From NCBI GenBank assembly GCA_943736015.1, contig OX031066.1, positions 7,754,245 through 7,818,244 on the forward strand: DNA of 64,000 nt. Direction: 5' to 3'. Below, one piece after another: positions 24,401 through 39,400 of the stretch (positions within the stretch are counted from its first letter, which is position 1; every line of letters starts with the position of its first letter). A model generated the notes under the pieces. That model was not told the origin of the DNA. It made no database searches and saw only the letters and a list, made by a program, of their open reading frames with translations. The position numbers were made by a program, and so were the translations under genes. The DNA is from Tridacna crocea (lineage: Eukaryota; Mollusca; Bivalvia; Cardiida; Cardiidae).

Positions 24401-27400
24401 TTGTATCTGAAAGTAGTGTGTTTGGGACAGAACCAGAACTGATTGCAGTCAGTGCAGGCTAATCCAAGACAGCACTTTATGAAAATTTCTGCTTTGTGCA
24501 AGTCTACTGTAGCACAAAAACTCATGTATTTGTAAAGTTATGTCTGGGATTAGCCTCCGCGGACTTTGCAGGCTGATCCCAGATGACACTTTAACTCTTT
24601 ATCAAACAACAAAATTTTAGACTGGTCCAAGTTGAAAGCACCTGTAGACAACAAAATAAATGTAAATAAAAAATTGAAATTTGTTTCCAGCAGGATGGAA
24701 AACATTGCCGAAAAAAGAGAAAATGCTGGTTACAAGCATTTTTACCTTTTTCAACAATGTTTTCCAAAGGCTTCTATCTCAGAGTCATAAAAACCAGGGA
24801 TTGTTTGGTAGAGGGTTAAACAACTGTCTGAATGCCCCTTTTCGTAACCTTTCAGTATTGTTTAGTGATTCTGAATTCATGTGTTTCAGAATAAAGCTGA
24901 TGAGGCAGAGCAGCTAATGATAAAGTTGACTAGAATGATGGGAAAAAAGTGAGTAATTTTCTCGTGACTAGAGAACAAAATCTTAGGTTTGTCAGTATTA
25001 GAGGCATATGTGTACAAGAGATGAAGTGCAGCTCAAATGATGGAATGGATTTAATATGTGGAAGGGTAGTGAAAAAAAAAACTATGCAAGAATGTGAAAA
25101 ACGCTGGTTACAACTTTTTCACCTTTTCTTCGACAATGTTTTCAAATGCTTTTTGTAAAACACAAGATCAGGCTGTGGTGAAAATTATGTCTTACCTGTG
25201 ATTTAAGCAGTGGTAAAATGTGTGACACATTTCTGCTAAAACATTCTTTACCATTTACCTAACAGTACCATGTTTACACAACCCCAAGGGATTGGCCTTT
25301 TGAAATCATGAGGAAAATAGAAAATGCTAGTTACCAGCATTTAAGAAAACGCTGATTATCAGTCTTTTCTTCCAACATTTTTTTCTACTTTTCTGTAGGC
25401 AAATCTTGCAAATTGAGACATATTCAATGTCATTAACAAATGGCTTTGGATTTTGACAAACTCAATTTTTCTTCATTTCAAAACAAGATTCGACTATCAA
25501 CTGGATGACGAAACTGTAGCCCTATATTTATTGTCTTTATTTTGCTGACAAAAATTGAAATGTAGCAGAAATATGGTTTTTGAATGAAAGGGTAGAAAAC
25601 GAGTATAGTTAAAGGAGAAATAACCAACATTTCCGTCACTCATATTTTCAAAAGCATTCTTTTGACAGGAGTTTGAAAAAATTGGATTGTTTGGTGAATG
25701 TTGAGCCCTTACCAGACAACTCCAGCTTTTAACAACCCTTAAAAAAGAAGCCTTTTGAAAACAATGTGGGAAAAGGAGACATTGCTGGTAAGCAGCATTT
25801 TCTCCATTGCTCACATTATTTTCTATCCTGCCTTGTACAGTTATCAAAATTTAACTCATTACCAAACGACAAAATTTTAGGTTTGCCCAAATCAAAAGCA
25901 TTTGCAGACGACAAATTTGAAATTGGTTTTGGGAAGGGTAGAAAACATTGTGGTTACCAGCATTTTCTCCTTTTCCAACAATGTTTTCTAAAGCCTTCTT
26001 TCTCAGGGGCGTCAAAAGTAGGGATTTTGTGGTAATGGGTTAAGTCACATTTAGCAAATGCTTTCTATTTGGACGAGGCTTAACTTCTGTTGTTGTTGTT
26101 GTTGTGGTATATCCTGAAACATACATGCACAACCTATTTGGTTTTACTGATACTAAAGGTTTCCAAGGATTATGATATGGCTGTTTTACACATGTTTCAG
26201 TGATGAAGTGTCAGAAGCTATGTGGTCTAAACTGCATGGTGAAATGATAGAGTTACAGGACAAAGTGTACAGATGTATTTCCCCAGCACTCTGTCATGAA
26301 GTAAGTGACTCTTTGTCATTTTAGATAGGGTATATAATGTAACCCAATACTGAACAATCCCAAGTATCAGAAAGTGTTAAAACAGTGTGTTAAAAGGTAA
26401 AAATATGCTAGTAACCACTCAAAGACAATTGCAGTAAATTTTGATATTTTGTCAGCAAATACTGTTAATATGGATAGGTGTATAATGTTGTTTGGTAAAG
26501 CTTTTAACTCTTTCCCATACAATCCCGACCTTTTAACACCACTGAGAAAAAAGCCTTTTGAAAACACTGTGGGAAAAGGAGAAAATGCTGGTAACCAGCA
26601 TTTTCTCCCTTTCCCACGATGTTTTCTACCCTTCCCAGACCACATCTCAATTTTTCATTCACCTGTATTTTGTCGTCTACAAATGCTTTCAATTTGGAGC
26701 AGTCTAAAATTTTCTCGTGTGGTAAAGAGTTAATGCACAGTGTTTTAAAAGAAGCACGTTGGGATTTGAAATTTCTCCTAAAAATCAATTTCTCATTTAA
26801 CACTTTACCACAGAATGACGACTTTTAACGATCCTGAGAAAGAAGCCTTTTTAAAACATTGTGGGCAAAAAGGAGAAAATACTGGTAATCAGCATTTTTT
26901 TTTTCCTTTTCCCACAATGTTTTCTACCCTATCAATAAACAATTGCACCATTTTAGCCACATTGAAATTCTAGTCTGAAATGCTCTCAATTTAGACATGG
27001 CTAAAATTTTGTCATCTGGTAAAGAATTAACATGTTGGTAATTCAATATTTTAACCCTTTGCCACACAAGGTCAAGTTTTAACAACCCTAATAAAAAGGA
27101 CTTTTGAAAATATGGTGGGAAAAGTAGCAAATGCTGGTATCAGTTATTTTCTCCTTTTCTCACAGTTTTCCATCCTTCTCAAAACAAATTTCAGTTTTTG
27201 AGTTGAATTTACTTTGTTGACTGTAGAAAGTTTCAGACAAGTTTAAAATTGTGTTGATTGGCAAAAAGTTATTGAATTGATTGTATCTACAGTTTATTAA
27301 CCCTTTGCCCCATAGCAATTTCACCTTTTGACACAATGTTTTCAAAAGGGTCCTAAAAGCAATGCGTAGAAATGAGTATCTATGGAGTAAAGGATTAAGG

Positions 27401-30400
27401 TTGTAGTCTTTCTGATACATCTTGTATCGGTGATCTTTTTATTTTGTTCTGGAACAGGTGGTTAATGCACATATTCATCATCATAACGTTTTTTTTAACC
27501 AGATTTTTGTAAATGGCCTACTCTGCTCCAGCAACTTGAAATACATACAGCTGGCAGGTAAAATGGTGGAGAGAGCAGAGTCAGAATCCCACAAGCCAAC
27601 ACCTCTTGTTTATAATATGCAAACCAAAGTACCGTACCACAGAGCTATAGAACTTGTGCTTTCTGCTTCAAGAGAATACTTTAACTCTTCTGCCAATCTG
27701 TCGGATATGTGTATTGGGCTTGCAAGGTAAAGAATAATTTTCTTCTTTTTTTTTTTATTATAAAAACAAATGAGCCATGCTCTGACAAAATGGGGCTTAA
27801 TGCATCTCTATGACCCATGGTACCAACTAAGCCATCACATACCTAGAAACCCATAATATTCACTTTTTAGCTCACCTTAGGGGATGTTCCTTGCTTGACC
27901 CTTTTTCAGAATTGTTCGCAAAATTTTTATCTGTCCAGAAACATGGCTCTAGTGACTGGGGGCTACTTGCACTATACAGAAATGAAGAAATTTTCAAAAA
28001 TTCTTCTTCTCTGACACAGCTGGTCAGATTTTGACATAATTTCACAGAGATGTTCCTTGGATGACCCTTTTTTGCAAAATTTATAGCCGTCAAGAAAAAT
28101 CGCTCTGGTGACTGGGGGCTACTTGCACTGTATGGATATGAAGACATTTTTAAAAATTCTTCTCTGAAACGGCTAGTCAGATATTGAAATAATTTCACAG
28201 AAATGTTCCTTGGGTAGCCCTTTTTGCAAAGTGTTTGAGAAATTTTGATCCATCAAAATTTTGATCCATCAAGAAATAGACTCTGATAGCTGTGGGCTAT
28301 TTCCACTATATGGACGTGAAGAAATTCTAAAAAAAACTTCTTCTCTGAAACCACTGGTTAGATTTTGAAATAATTTGACAGAGATGTTCCTTTGGTAACC
28401 CTTTTCAAAAGTGTCCACAAAATTGTGATCTGTCAAGAAACATGACTCTGATGGTGGGAGCTATTTGCACCACAGGGACATGGAGGGGAATTTCTAAATT
28501 CTTCTCTGGAATGGCTGGTCAGATTTTGAAATAATTTCACAGATATGTTCTTAGCGTGACCCTTTTCAAAAACTCTTTGGGAAATTTTTATCTGTCGAAA
28601 AACAGCAGCCAATTGTTGGCATGTGCTTCGTTTCTTGGACATATATATTTAGTCCTTTTCGAGCATGTGCTTTTCTTCAAGAAATTGTCCTTCTTTGTTA
28701 CAGACTTTGTTGGTAAGACTGATCTACCCAAAAATTTGTTTGCAGAATTCTGATTCATCAAAATCATTGCTCTGGTGATGATTGTAGGGGTGGTGACAGG
28801 TTTTGAAATGACTTTTGCAGATGACCTTTTCAAAATTGCTTGGCAAAAAAATGATTTTGTTTCCAAAGTTTCAATGCCTAAAAAAATTTGTTATGGTCCT
28901 AGAAATTCAGGTGAGCAATCCAGGCCCATTTTGGCATGAGACTTTCACCTAGGCTTGTGGGAATGTCTTTTGATCAATGATATGTGTATGTAATGGTTTA
29001 TTTGAGATCTTATTCAAATAAGTATGGTGACTTAACATAGAGAAAGTTACTGATTGCAAAGCCACAGACTGTTTGTATACAAAAGCTGCATCTAACAAAA
29101 ATTTGGCTTACATCAAATCAGTTTACAATATATAATGTTTTCAAAAGCTTTATTTTTCAGGGTTACTTAAGTTTGGTATTGTTTGATAAGGGTTACAGTT
29201 ATATTAATTACATGTATTTTACAGATCATGCTTAAATCTCATACAAGACAGTCCACCAGAGGTGCAAGAAGAAAATGACTTGATAGCATCTTTGTCATTG
29301 TTAGAGGAATTTGGGCTCACAATTTTACCTTTACAGGGTATGTTTACGCATTTGCCAGTACAGTTGCCTTTTGATCACTCATCAAGTTAGGGATTAAGAA
29401 TATTTTGATGATTTCTTGCTGGGTCCTATATCTAGGTTTATCTTCGAGCTCAGGTAAATTATATTCGAAGAAAATACAGAATTTTGAAATATTTTAATAG
29501 CCCTGTTGTTGTTATCATTGTTTTCTACATCTGCAAAAACTTTGTCATTTTGTTATATCTATGTAACTATCAAAGACTTTCTAAATCAGGGATAGTTGCT
29601 TAAGATCAATAAGAACAATTTACAACTGTAAGGCATGTGAAAATACTTTTTACACAGTTATACAACTTTTTAGTGTGGCAGTTTTCTTCAGCTTGGCTGT
29701 TTTTGAAGAAAACCTTGGCTGTTTTTGAAGAAAACAGCAAGTTATTGTCATTGCCAAGGTGTTGTTGTCTAGGTTGCCATGCAAATATTTTGACATTTTG
29801 TAATATCTCTATTGAAGATTGACAAGTTGTAAGCAGTCAAAAGGGGAACTGTTACTAAAGGGGCAGATCGCCATCAAAAATTTTTGACATAGTTATGTCC
29901 CTTTTTTGACTTAAATTTCACTTAAAATCAAGCACTTGCAGTCAAACGTTGGTTTTTGTACATACTTTTTTTCATTTGAAATTAAGCATGTGCAGGCAAG
30001 TGTTGGCACTAACATGTTGTGCTCTTGTTTGATGTTTAAGTTTCACTTAAAAGTTACCTGCCCCCATGTTGGTACCTGCTGAACCCATTACCATATAATC
30101 CCTGCTTTTGACGCCCCTGAGAAAGAAGCTTTTAGAAAACATTGTGGGAAGAGGAGGAAATGCTGGTAACCACTTTTATTTTGTCATCTGCAAATGTTTT
30201 CGATTTGGACAAGCCTAATATATTGTTGTTTGGTAACAAGTTAAAGTGGTTTTATCTTTGAGGGAAGGGGAGGGGACAAGTTTAGTCTGCTTTTCTTTAG
30301 AATCCTTTCAATATCAACAATTAGTGAAATACTGTATTTACCAGGATTTTCCATCAAAATACTTATTATGACTCTACCAGTATTTTACTGTAGAACAAGA

Positions 30401-33400
30401 TCAGACCATATTGATTGTCTAACATGATCTTTAACCTTCACTCCCAGAGTTTTGTGAGATATTGTTTCAAGAATTTTGTTTATGTTTTGATTTGTTTTTG
30501 TCTCTTTCTAGTGAGGTTATGCTCAGATCGTTTAGAGCTGGTGAAGAATGCAGTACAAAGTAAAAAGACAGCTTACAAAAACAAGCAAAAGGTACTGTGA
30601 TCTATTTTTACCCTTTTACCAAACAGCCCTTATTTTCACAAGCATGGAAAATATTGCTTCTTAAAAGACTGTGGAAAATAGTGGAAATACATTTTGTCCT
30701 TTTTCCTACAATGGTTTCTACTCTTTCAAAAACAGATCTTGTCATTTGAGTCATAAATAATTTGATTTTTGCAAATAGTTCGAATTTTGGTTGATCTAAA
30801 ATTTTGTCTCTTGGTAAAAAGAAAAATGTTAAAATCAGACTTCTTGTAACTTAAAACCCTTATGAAAACACATAGTTTTGTACATTTAAATGTTCTTTGA
30901 TTCACACTTTAAAGACAGATTAACATTTTAGTTTTGCACATTTAATTGTTCTTTGATTCACTCTTTAAAGACAGATTTACAGATTTTTGTATGGCACAGC
31001 ATCAGCATCAATATAGCTTTCTGTTCAAACAATCCCGACTTTAAATGGCCAGGAGAAAAAAGCCCTTTAGAAACGTTTCCCACAATGTTTTCTACTCTTC
31101 CCAAACCAACTTGCAACTTTTTAGTCACATTTATTTTGTTGTCTGCAAATTCTTTCAATTTGTACCAGTCTAATAATTTTGTCAATGGTAAAGAGTTAAC
31201 TTCCTATTCAAACAGCAAAATTTTGACTTCTCTTGATTGAAAGCATTTGCAGCTAACAGTTTAAATGTAATTCAAATGATGGAATTTGTCTTATAAAAGA
31301 CAGAAACAATTATGGGAAAAAGAGTAAATATTGGTTCCTACTTTTCCAGCAATGTTTTAAAAAGCCAATCTCAATAGTAGTTGAAATATGGGATTCTGTG
31401 GTAGAGGATTACTGGAGAGTTTTTAGACCAAATGTGTATTATGTTTTGCATCTACGTATTTGATTTATTGTAGCTCAAAAAATATGATTTTTCCTTATTT
31501 TAAACTTCATTACTTTCAAATGAGTTGAAAACTAAATAAAAAGAAAGAATTTGAAGACTTAAACTCTTTCCCAAATGATAAGATTTTAGACAGGTCTAAA
31601 TTGAAACACTCACTCAAAAATTGAAATTTGTTTCTAGCAGGGTAGAAAACATGTGGGAAAAGGAGAAAACGCTGGTTACCAGCATTTTATTCTTTTCCCA
31701 TAATGTTTTCAAAAGCTTTATTTTTCAGGGTTGCTTAAGTGTGGTATAGTTTGGTAAGGGTTACATTTATGTTAATTACATGTATATTACAGATCTTGTT
31801 CTCAAATGTTACAATGTTCTCAAAGGCTTCTATCTCAGGGCCTGCCTGGGTGGCTCAGTCAATGAGCATGTCGGGCTCATGACCTGGTGGTTGTGAGTTC
31901 GATACCTGGTTGGTGCAAACTTTCTTTCCGGCATATTTTTGCCTCTCACCTCTGCTGAAGCATGTGAGAAAAGTAGTCGGTGGCTTTGGAAAGAAAGTTG
32001 TGTTAGTACCAGTGTGAGAAAGCCAGGAAACACATGTGCATTACCGACCGCCATGATATGACCTTAGCTGTTAAAGTGGCGTTAAACCCCAGTACAAGAA
32101 ATTTGTTTCCAGCAGTGTTGAAAACATTGTATGAAAAGGAGAAAATGCTGGTAACCAGCATTTTCTCCTTTTCCTACAATGTTTTCAAAAGGCCTCTTTC
32201 TCAGGGTCGTTAAAAGTCGGGATTGTGTGGTAAAGGGTTAATGAAGAGTTGGAAACTGACTTCATTCCCAGCATGCAAGTCAGGTTTCTTTTTTCTGTAC
32301 TCACTCAATCACTGCTTAGTGGATGCAGTGGACTTTTCAGTGTGTATAAAAAGAAAGCTTTATGTAAATCTCTATCAAGGAATTCTGAGTTTTAACAATG
32401 AAAGCATTGTATTCACTTACATCAATTTTTTTTGCCTGAATATGCTTTTGATATGAAAGGGTTGTAAAATTTTGTCATCTGATAAACAGCTAAGGGTGAT
32501 TTTTGCCAAAAGACCTTACCAAATATTTCATTTTGTAGATAAAGGTTCAGCAAACATTTTCCATTTTGTTTTTATTTCCAGATCAACACCTAAGTGTCTG
32601 CAAAAGCATATGAATCATGCTCTGTGAAAAGGGGCTTAATGCTTTCACGCAAAGTATCGACACATACCAGCCTGCGCAGTCTGTGCAGGCTGGTATGAAT
32701 GGAAACTTTTTGCTTTCTTCAAATTTTCTGCTTATCAAGGATGATTCTACCTCATGATTTAGTTAGTTGCTTGACAAAATGGATTTTATGAATCTACAGA
32801 TATATGGCTTGCAACACACGAAAAGGGACATTCGGACATCTGCGTAAAGTGTCGTCTCGGATCAGCCTGCGCAGTCCGCGCAGGCTAATCCGAGACGGCA
32901 CTTTCCGTTTTAATGCCATTTTCTGTTTTGCGCATGTCTACTGTAGCACAAAATCTAATGTAGTCGTAAAGTGCCGTCTCGGATTAGCCTGCGCGGACTG
33001 CGCAGGCTGATCCGAGACGACACTTTACGCAGATGTCCGAATGTCCCTTTTCGCGTGTTGCACACCATATAATCACCTGGGCCCGTATTCACCAACCATT
33101 CTTGAGAATATTCTTAGTCTTATTCTTTAAGGTTTTCTAAATTTGTAAGGTACACAACTTCTGATTGGCTAAACCGAATGGTTTAGCCAATCAGAAGTTG
33201 TGTTACTTACAAATGTAGAAAATTCTGGAAAATAAGGCAAAGAAGGTTGTTAAGAATGGTTGGTGAATACGGGCCCTGGTTGTTATCATGGGTCACCCTG
33301 GTTGTTATCATCGGTCACCCTGGTTGTTATCATGGGTCACAGAGATGCTTTATCTCCCCCTTTTTTGCCAGATCTAGGCTCATAATTTATATATGTCTTG

Positions 33401-36400
33401 TTTTGAATTCTGTGTATCAATTATAACTATTTTCAGAGCTCCAGATAGAGGGAGTGATTTTGATTTCAAAATTGAAAATATTGATTATTCTGCACTAAAC
33501 ACTATGTCATGGGTATTCATTATAATCATCTTATCAAGGCGATTCTAATGAGTTCACACAGTTTTGAAGAGAAATAGTGGATTTAGAATACTATCACTCC
33601 CTCTTATCTGGACCTCTGTATTTTACAGCTACTTAGACTAGGTCATTTACTGAGAATAAAAGCAAAGGACCGCACAGACCGAGATGATCAAGTGCTGCGC
33701 ATTTTAGCATCTTCTGCCATGAAGGTATAGTTGTTTTTTTTTCAATGTTACAGTGAACCCTTACTTTCCCACATTTTCTTGAAAGAATTTGCCTAAATAA
33801 TAATCACATGTCAATTTTGATATATGGATCTTTTCTATTCATAAAAAATTTCCAATTTATTTCTTCTGACCATGTCTACCGCACGCCTGGGTGGGTCAGT
33901 GGTGAGCGCGTCGGACTCATGACCTGGTGGTTGTGTGTTTGATACCCAGTTGAGGTGAACTTTCTTTCTGGCATATTTTCGCCTATTATCTCTGCTAAAG
34001 CATCTGAGGAAAAGTAGTTGGTGGCTTTGTAAAGTTATTTTAGTACTGGTATGAGAAAGCCAGGAAACACATGTGCGTCACCGACTGCCATGATTATGAC
34101 CTTAGCTTTAAACCCTTTCCCAAACAGCAAATTTTGGACCAAACCGAGATGAAAGCATTTTGCAAATGCCAAATTAGCAATTGCTAAAAAGATGATTTTT
34201 CTATATTGTAGGATATAAAACATTGTGGGAAAAGGAGAAAATGCTGGTTACCAGCATTTTCTCTTTTTCTCACAATGTTTTCAAAAGGCTTCTATTCCTG
34301 ACCCGTAAAAACCAGGGATTGTTTGGGAAAGGGTTAAAGTGGTGTTAAACCCAAATACAACCAACCAACCAAAGATCATGTCTTTACAAGTATATCTCCT
34401 TAATGGGAGGATTAGCCCTTCTGGGGGCTTCTTATCTCATTGGAGACAAGACCTCTTTAATGGGAGTATATGGATCCCATCGCAGGCTCCAATCTTTACC
34501 AGTTTTAACTTCATTTCCAAGGAAAAGCAATATTATCAGTCTTACCTTTTAATCTAAAACTGTTGAGTAGGCAGGGAATGCCCAGCCACTCAGTATCATA
34601 TTTTATGCACATTGTAAATGACTTCTTTCTATCAACCCAACATTTACTTCAAACCTTTTTATCACATTCTTAAATCTTATCATTTAAAGTTTTTGAGTGT
34701 ATAAGGATTGCCCTGTAACTCAATAATGCCGTTTATGCATATGGAGATCACACATGATACTTCTTAATTCAGTTCTGTTATTATCAAACTTTATTCAGTT
34801 TAATCTACTCCACTTTTATTATCTTTTAACAGATATGTCTGTTAAATGACCAATGCTGTTGTTGCACCATAAAATAACATTCATCCATTTTATACTAGTA
34901 AGATTGCTCTCCGCCGCTATGAAAGATGAGTTCTACATCAATCAGTCAATGGATCAATCTATTTTTAGCCACAGGCAGCTTTCAAAATTTGTTGCGAATA
35001 GTAGCAGTTGAATGTTACAAGCAATAATTCATAAAAAGGTTAAAGGTGGCTTGCACCATATTAGGTAAGCAATATGCATGTTATATGAATCAGAACATAA
35101 TCTTATTGATTTACAGGAGAGTGACTTTCCATATGTGTATGATGCTTGTAAACAGTTAATGTCAGATGGACATGGTGCAGCTTGGGATGTTTGTGTAGAT
35201 CTAGCCATGCATGAGGATTTTAGAGATGTTGGTGCCAAGTATGTTTTTTTTGTTCCATACTTTCCATATTTTAGGTTTTGGTTTGTATTAGTAAGCATGT
35301 GTAACTCCAGTAATTCTGGAAGAGCAAATAAATATACAGGGCTTGTACTTGATGGGTGGCAGGCCAGAAACATCTTGGGAAAGGGGGAAAGTGCTTATTA
35401 TCATGTCTCTCCTAATGATTTCATAAGGCTTTTTCCTCAGGGTCTTTCAAACTTTGGATTTTAGTTTAACCCATTACCACACAATCCCTACTTTTGACGC
35501 CCCTGAGAGAAAAGCCTTTTGAAAACATTGTGGGAAAAGGAGAAAATGCTGGTAACCAGCATTTTCTCCTTTTCCCACAATGTTTTCTACCCTTCACAAA
35601 ACAAATTTCAAATTTTCAGTCCCTTTTATTTTGTCGTCTGCAAATGCTTTCAATTTGGACAAACCTAAAATATTGTCGTCTGGTAATGGGTTAAAACATT
35701 TATTTTATGTTGATTGAATAACAAGTTCTTTAAACTTTACTAATATGTCTGATTCTGCTTCATGGAAACCACACCAGTACTTATGCTGAATATGTTTGCC
35801 TATAATACAGTCACAAAGTTGAAACCCACTCTTGGGAATCAAACATGGGACCTTCTGTTTGGATGTTCTGTGACCTTTAACACCACAATAAACTTAAGAT
35901 TGTGTTGTAAAGGTGGAACTCTATACAAACCAATAAATGGTGCGACTAGTCCATAAAGAAAGCATTGGTAGGAAAACTATTAGATTTTTCTCAAATGATA
36001 TGATCTGAATGTATTGCTGAACAGTATTTTCTTCTTCTCCAAGAACGTTTTCATTATTCATCTTTGTAAGAGTTGTAGAAGCAAGGAATAAAAGGGTAAT
36101 AAGCTTGAAGGTTCATTTTGGATCAGATGTAAAAAATGCTGGTATTAAAGTACAGTTGGATTTGAATTATATCATTTGAAAATATGGAAATTGTTGCAAA
36201 GGTGATAATCTATTATGTATGGTCAGTCTAAGTGTTAGTTGCCGGCAGAAAAATGAGTTCTAGAACTAAATAAAAGTTGCCAGGTCACTCTTTCTATTGT
36301 TCACTAATTATTTGATTTTTTAAATATAAAGGATATTTGGGGGTTTTTTTTAGTGAAAGATTGAAATTTGTTCCATCAAGTGAACATCATTCATAATATT

Positions 36401-39400
36401 TTCATGAGTGGGTTAGCCATGAGTGAAAATATTACTGATGTTGTTCACTTGAAATAAGTTTTGATCTTCACCTGAAAAAAAAAAAAAAAAATGAAATATG
36501 AGACAACAATGAAAATCTCCTTTGAAAATATGGACATTTATGTATAAATTATGTTTATGTGATTGTAGGGTAGATTTGCTGTCTTTCGCTGTGACATTCT
36601 GTACACCAGACATGATTGAGCCAGTTTTACAAGCAAGAGCTCTACTGGAAACACAGGTGAACTATCTATATGATTAAACCCTTTTTGCCAAGGTGCCACT
36701 CATTTAATCAGACCAGAAAAATGTCCTCTTACTACATGAAACATAAAGGATAAATACATCTGTAGTAATTTCCTGCTGCTGTTATCCATTATTCCAATTA
36801 CTGTATTTTTTTTTCATGTCCCAATACTTAGGTCCACAAAGAATAATTATTTTGTCACCTGTTCCAAAACTTACGGTTTGACAAGACAAGTTGTCATACT
36901 GCTAGACACTGACTGCTAACAAGTCAAATATTGTAAATGTTAAAATATTGCTAGGTCATTGATTTCAATGAACCCACGATCATTTGCAGGTTGGTCTATT
37001 CTTGGACATATTGGAATACTAGCTGTCAATTTGTGCAGAGTTTAAAACTCGGCTTTTTCTTATTATTTTACTTGATGATTGTCAGGCATTATTGTCTGGG
37101 TCCTGATATCCAATGAGGATTGTTATTTTGGGTTAGTAGATAAATGCAACATATTTTACCAGCTTATGTGAGGTGGGAGATGTATTCCACTCTAACAAGT
37201 ACCTGCTCGGCCCGTTCTCAAATTGATTTGTTCATCAATCTTGGATCGATAAACCTTGGCCAGATTAGAATACTGTATTTCTATTTATAAACAGCAAAAC
37301 TGATTGACCTTGAAATGCATGTGTGTTGGCTCTATGTCAACTTCGGATGTACATGATATATATATCCTGTTGCCATGGCAACCAAATGGAAATTTTTATG
37401 AAATTCTTGAAAAACCTTTTCCTCTGAAAACGCTGGTCAGAGTTTGAAATAATTTCACAGAGATGTTCCTTGCTTGACCCTTTCAAAAATTGTTTGCAGA
37501 ATTTTGATCCAACCAGAAAAATGCACTGGTGACTGTGGGCTATGTGCACTATATGGAAATAAAGAAATTCTTAAATATTCTTCTTCTCTGAAACCTGGGC
37601 AGATTTTGAAGTAATTTCAAAGATGTTCCTTTGGTGACCCCTTTCAGAAATTGTTGGCAAAATTTTGATACGTCCAGAAACATGGCTGTGGTGATTTGGG
37701 GCTACATGCATAATACTAACATGAAGAAATTCTTAAAAATTCTTCTTCTCTGGAAAGGCTGGTCAGATTTTAAAATAATTTCACAGCAGTGTTCCTTGGG
37801 TGGGAACAAAAATTGTTCAGGAAATTTTGATCCATCAAGAAACATGGCTCTAATGGCTGTGGGGTTTTTACACTATATGGCCATGAAGAAATTCTAAAAA
37901 AAAATCTTCTCTGAAACTTCTGGTCAGATTCTGAAATAATTTCACAGCAATGTTCTTTGGTGAATCTTTTCAAAAACTGTTCACAAAATTGTGATCTGTA
38001 AAGAATCTTGGCTCTGATGGTGGAGGCTATTTACACTATAGAGACATGAAGAAGAATTTCTCAATTCTTCTTCACTGGAACGGCAGGTCAGATTTTGAAA
38101 TAATTTCACAGATATGTTTCTAGGGTGACTCTTTTCAAAATTTGTTGGGTAAATTTTTATCCGTAAAAAAACAACAACCAATTGTTGGCACCTGCATGTG
38201 GTTCTGGCTGAGCCCCCCAGTCAGTAGCGATCTCTGGCTCAGCCAATTTCTTTTGGAGGATTGATGATAGTCACTGCGACAGGACTCATTCCTCTCCCAC
38301 TCTCCCACTGTTGACCATTGTTATAATGATGGTTATGTGAGAAAGCAGCCAGTGGCTTGGTAAGAAAAAAATTGTGCGAAGTACTGGTAAAAGAGACTCC
38401 AGGAATGCATTGATGGTGTGCTGGCCACCGCAATATAACTGGAATAATGTTGAAAACGACATTCAACACCATACACTCAATCAATAGCATGTGGTTCTCT
38501 TGTTGGACTTAGGTTTTCAGTCACTTTCGTGCATGCGCTCTTCTTCAAGAAATTGTCCTTGGGCGATCTATCCCAAAATTAATTTGCAGAATTTTGATTT
38601 ATCAAAATCATGGCTGTGTTCATGATTGTAGGGGTGGTGACAGATTTTGAAATGACTTGTAGAGGTGACCATTTCAAAATTGCTTGGGAAAATAATAGTT
38701 TTGTTTCCAAAGCTTCAGTACTTCAAAAAAATTGGGTATGCTCTCCAAAATTCAGGTGAAAGATCAAGGGCCATCTTGTCCCTCTTGTTTGTCTTGAATT
38801 GGAAAACTCCCATTGAAATCAGGAGGGTTTGGAAGCATGCCTATGGCATTATGTTTGTAGAAATGAAACTGTTTGAAATACAAACTTGTAAACAAAGGGT
38901 GTCAAATGGAATGGTAGATTTTGGTTTTTTAATATATACTGTCCGAATTCTTTGGAACAAAAAAAAAAACACACACAATACCAATGTTGATGTACAATTT
39001 TTAGTATGGCCCAAAACTTTTGAAAATTTTGATAGTGTCCCAAAACTTAAGCATAACATGGTAAAGAATTATGAATGGCATACTTTTTGGCCTTATTTTT
39101 TTCATGTTATATTTCCATTGTGGACTTTGTTTCAGCAGTCATTTGATACTTGTAAGAAGTTTTAAAACCCTATACAGCTTCATTATCTTAGTTGACTAAA
39201 TTTTGGTAGGTAACAGTGTCAGCTATAAAAAGACCCTAATTTTGAAATTTAGTGACGGTCTCTAGAGAGACATAATATACCATATATATATAAAAAAAAA
39301 AAATCATAATTAAATCACACAGGTATGTTAATCGGTTCCACGTAACTTTAAGGCAAAAGTCCACTAAATGAGCATCTATCTTATTAAAGATTAACAAATT

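Noticed and set aside
27872..28198. Antisense open frames with repeated KLFQNLTS / REEFLK-type words (also near 37770, 40667, 41688)
   Set aside because: They are translations of the ~160 bp tandem monomer; the words repeat with the DNA period and show no protein-level constraint.
31839..32098. A functional tRNA gene
   Set aside because: Only A- and B-box-like motifs remain; no cloverleaf with paired acceptor stem. It is a SINE head.
35494..35694. Many ~66-residue frames such as KPFENIVGKGENAGNQHF
   Set aside because: They are the MITE A sequence read through its hairpin; the same peptide appears at every forward copy.
38665..39165. 166-residue frame in intron 26
   Set aside because: Begins in the tail of the ~160 bp array element and runs through unassigned AT-rich DNA; no homology recognised.
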